DNA from: JBCDBW01 sp039182965
GTDB lineage: Bacteria > Verrucomicrobiota > Verrucomicrobiia > Verrucomicrobiales > DEV007
Length of the DNA: 7,353 bases
Assembly (NCBI GenBank): GCA_039182965.1
Contig: JBCDBW010000161.1
Location: 1 to 7,353 of the forward strand
Direction: 5' to 3'
Shown here: positions 6,680 to 7,353 of the stretch, one piece after another
Layout: each line of letters opens with the position of its first letter
How positions within the stretch are numbered: the stretch's first letter is position 1
Made by a program: the position numbers and the translations under genes
Notes under the pieces: model-generated
What the model saw: only the letters and a program-made list of their open reading frames with translations
Database searches by the model: none
Told to the model about the DNA's origin: nothing

Positions 6680-6729
6680 GGAGGGATATCCGTGTCGGAA
6701 TCTTTTGGCTGCCAGTGCAGGAGGGATTC

Positions 6730-6759
6730 AAACGTCCCAACGAAACGGTTTAAGACGTT
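6730..6759. repeat. Inverted repeat AAACGTC ... AAGACGTT (wide spacing) with inner AAACGGTTT
   Basis: AAACGTC at 6730-6736 faces AAGACGTT at 6752-6759 (core arms AACGTC and GACGTT). Between them lies the small odd palindrome AAACGGTTT (6743-6751). It is 50 to 80 bp upstream of the fusion gene start, where a transcription regulator would bind. The same arm sequences recur at 6941-6957. Confidence 0.45.
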
Positions 6760-6940
6760 CTCTCTTTCTTGTTGTCTCGACTTTTGAGGCACTCGGAACC
6801 GCTTGCGGAATGCAGTTACCGTCAGGAGATATCTAGCCCGGGAGCTCCCTCTCGCTTTCTTTCGGGTCCACGAAGTTGGCAACCCTTGCATATTCTCATG
6901 ATCGCTACGATGACCATCACGGTCCTGCAACTCGCCCTCG

Positions 6941-6957
6941 AAACGTCAAAAGACGTT
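6941..6957. repeat. Inverted repeat AAACGTC-AA-AAGACGTT (tight spacing)
   Basis: AACGTC (6942-6947) and GACGTT (6952-6957) are perfect arms around AAAA, and the flanking bases match the copy at 6730-6759. Two copies of one symmetric motif about 200 bp apart in front of a single gene suggest a paired operator; a short hairpin in RNA is the alternative. Confidence 0.45.
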
Positions 6958-7052
6958 GCCCCCTTCCTTGTTACCCACAATAACGCCATTCACTGCGGAC
7001 TAGAGAATTAATTTTTATACACGCTTTACTCGAGTTCACTGAGAACAGGACG

Positions 7053-7087
7053 CCTTAGAGTATAACCGTGCTCTAAACGGTCTAAGG
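7053..7087. repeat. Bulged inverted repeat CCTTAG-ACCGT / ACGGT-CTAAGG
   Basis: CCTTAG (7053-7058) pairs with CTAAGG (7082-7087), and ACCGT (7065-7069) pairs with ACGGT (7077-7081). The two 3' arms are contiguous, while the two 5' arms are separated by 6 nt, giving an 11-bp stem with one bulge and a 7-nt loop. No T tract follows on either strand, so it is not a standard terminator. It may be a structured RNA end or a protein-binding site between the right-edge gene and the fusion gene. Confidence 0.35.
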
Positions 7088-7238
7088 ACCCAAAGGCCGC
7101 TCTTCCTGGTGGTTGCGGTGGACGCTATGCCGCGGCGCGTTTCAAAACCCCTTCCTACTGGGAGCGAAAATGCCTCAGCTCTTTCGTGACCCCACCCGGA
7201 ATTCGCCTCAGCGGGCAAAAGCAACCCCTCTGAACAAA

Positions 7239-7353
7239 TCACCCACTCCCCCGCGCCGGACGCGACAATTCTTCCTCCCGCACCGATACCCACGCCCGAG
7301 GTCCCAAGCCCGGATACTCAAACACCCCACTCCCATACACCAGCGTCTTCCGC
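7239..7353 (-). CDS. C-terminal fragment of an unidentified protein, running off the right edge
   Basis: One minus-strand frame is open from the window edge to TGA at 7241-7239, giving 37 residues (RKTLVYGSGVFEYPGLGPRA, then WVSVREEELSRPARGSG). Codons end mostly in G, as in the hydrolase and YjbQ genes. The sequence reads like a folded protein end, with beta-like hydrophobic/aromatic stretches followed by a charged helix and a basic tail. I do not recognise the family. It favours this frame over the overlapping GTG-started frame at 7036-7293, which has poorer codon bias. Confidence 0.55.
   Translation of the reverse strand, partial: RKTLVYGSGVFEYPGLGPRAWVSVREEELSRPARGSG

Larger units (their letters stand above)
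6680..7238. other. 560-bp intergenic region upstream of the fusion gene
   Basis: No gene is supported: the short frames here on either strand have no recognisable family, no good start signals and conflicting overlaps. It must contain the promoter of the fusion gene, but no clear -35/-10 pair is visible near it. Present are two AAACGTC/AAGACGTT inverted repeats, a CCGCTTGCGG palindrome (6799-6808), an AT-rich patch (7007-7020, with TATAAA on the minus strand but no good -35), and a bulged inverted repeat at 7053-7087. Confidence 0.55.

Noticed and set aside
2869..6834. AGATATCT at 2869-2876 and 6827-6834, flanking the fusion gene, as possible insertion footprints
   Set aside because: An 8-bp AT palindrome can recur by chance, the flanks do not match beyond it, and no transposase or terminal inverted repeats are present.
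6676..6930. Minus frame with a plausible-looking C-terminal half (RYLLTVTAFRKRF)
   Set aside because: No family, no good start, overlaps the fusion gene start, and competes with equally weak frames; considered a transposase remnant but no motif supports that.
7036..7293. GTG-started minus frame of 85 codons
   Set aside because: Overlaps the edge fragment at 7239-7353, has weaker G-ending codon bias, and runs through the bulged inverted repeat.

Overview
The window carries four complete genes, two small or partial reading frames at the left edge and one partial gene at the right edge. Every gene I can support lies on the minus strand. The likely source is a marine or gut-type polysaccharide degrader of the Planctomycetota–Verrucomicrobiota group. 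Verrucomicrobiota (Opitutae-like) is my best guess. That rests on the style of the sulfatase, the G-rich coding strand and the gene families; no rRNA or other taxonomic marker is present, so it is inference.

Reading in the direction of transcription (right to left), the layout is as follows. 7239-7353 is the 3' end of an unidentified gene. 6680-7238 is a roughly 560-bp gap with no convincing gene but several inverted repeats. 2882-6679 is a 1265-residue exported protein. It joins a beta-sandwich-like N-terminal part, a clan GH-A-like (DUF5722-type) glycoside-hydrolase-like barrel, a complete formylglycine sulfatase and a C-terminal beta-rich domain. 2641-2881 is non-coding. 2074-2574 encodes a small TPR protein with a strong promoter so close to its ATG that the mRNA should be leaderless. 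1980-2009 is a clear rho-independent terminator. 796-1956 is a cytoplasmic class C beta-lactamase/EstB-type serine hydrolase. 271-693 is a YjbQ/UPF0047 protein, probably co-transcribed with the hydrolase and preceded by a 28-codon ORF that overlaps its start by ATGA. 187-271 is a possible branched RNA structure. 1-126 holds a 31-residue membrane peptide overlapping the start of another hydrophobic frame that leaves the window.

The housekeeping-looking left side and the right-edge fragment share a very G-rich coding strand. The fusion gene and its flanks have balanced G and C, so it may be an acquired or independently evolving polysaccharide-utilisation cargo gene. The most interesting object is this two-enzyme fusion. 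A candidate glycosidase of uncharacterised specificity is covalently joined to a sulfatase, which suggests coordinated desulfation and cleavage of one sulfated glycan. No transporter, regulator or sulfatase-maturing enzyme is in the window, and no CRISPR, tRNA, rRNA or insertion sequence was seen.
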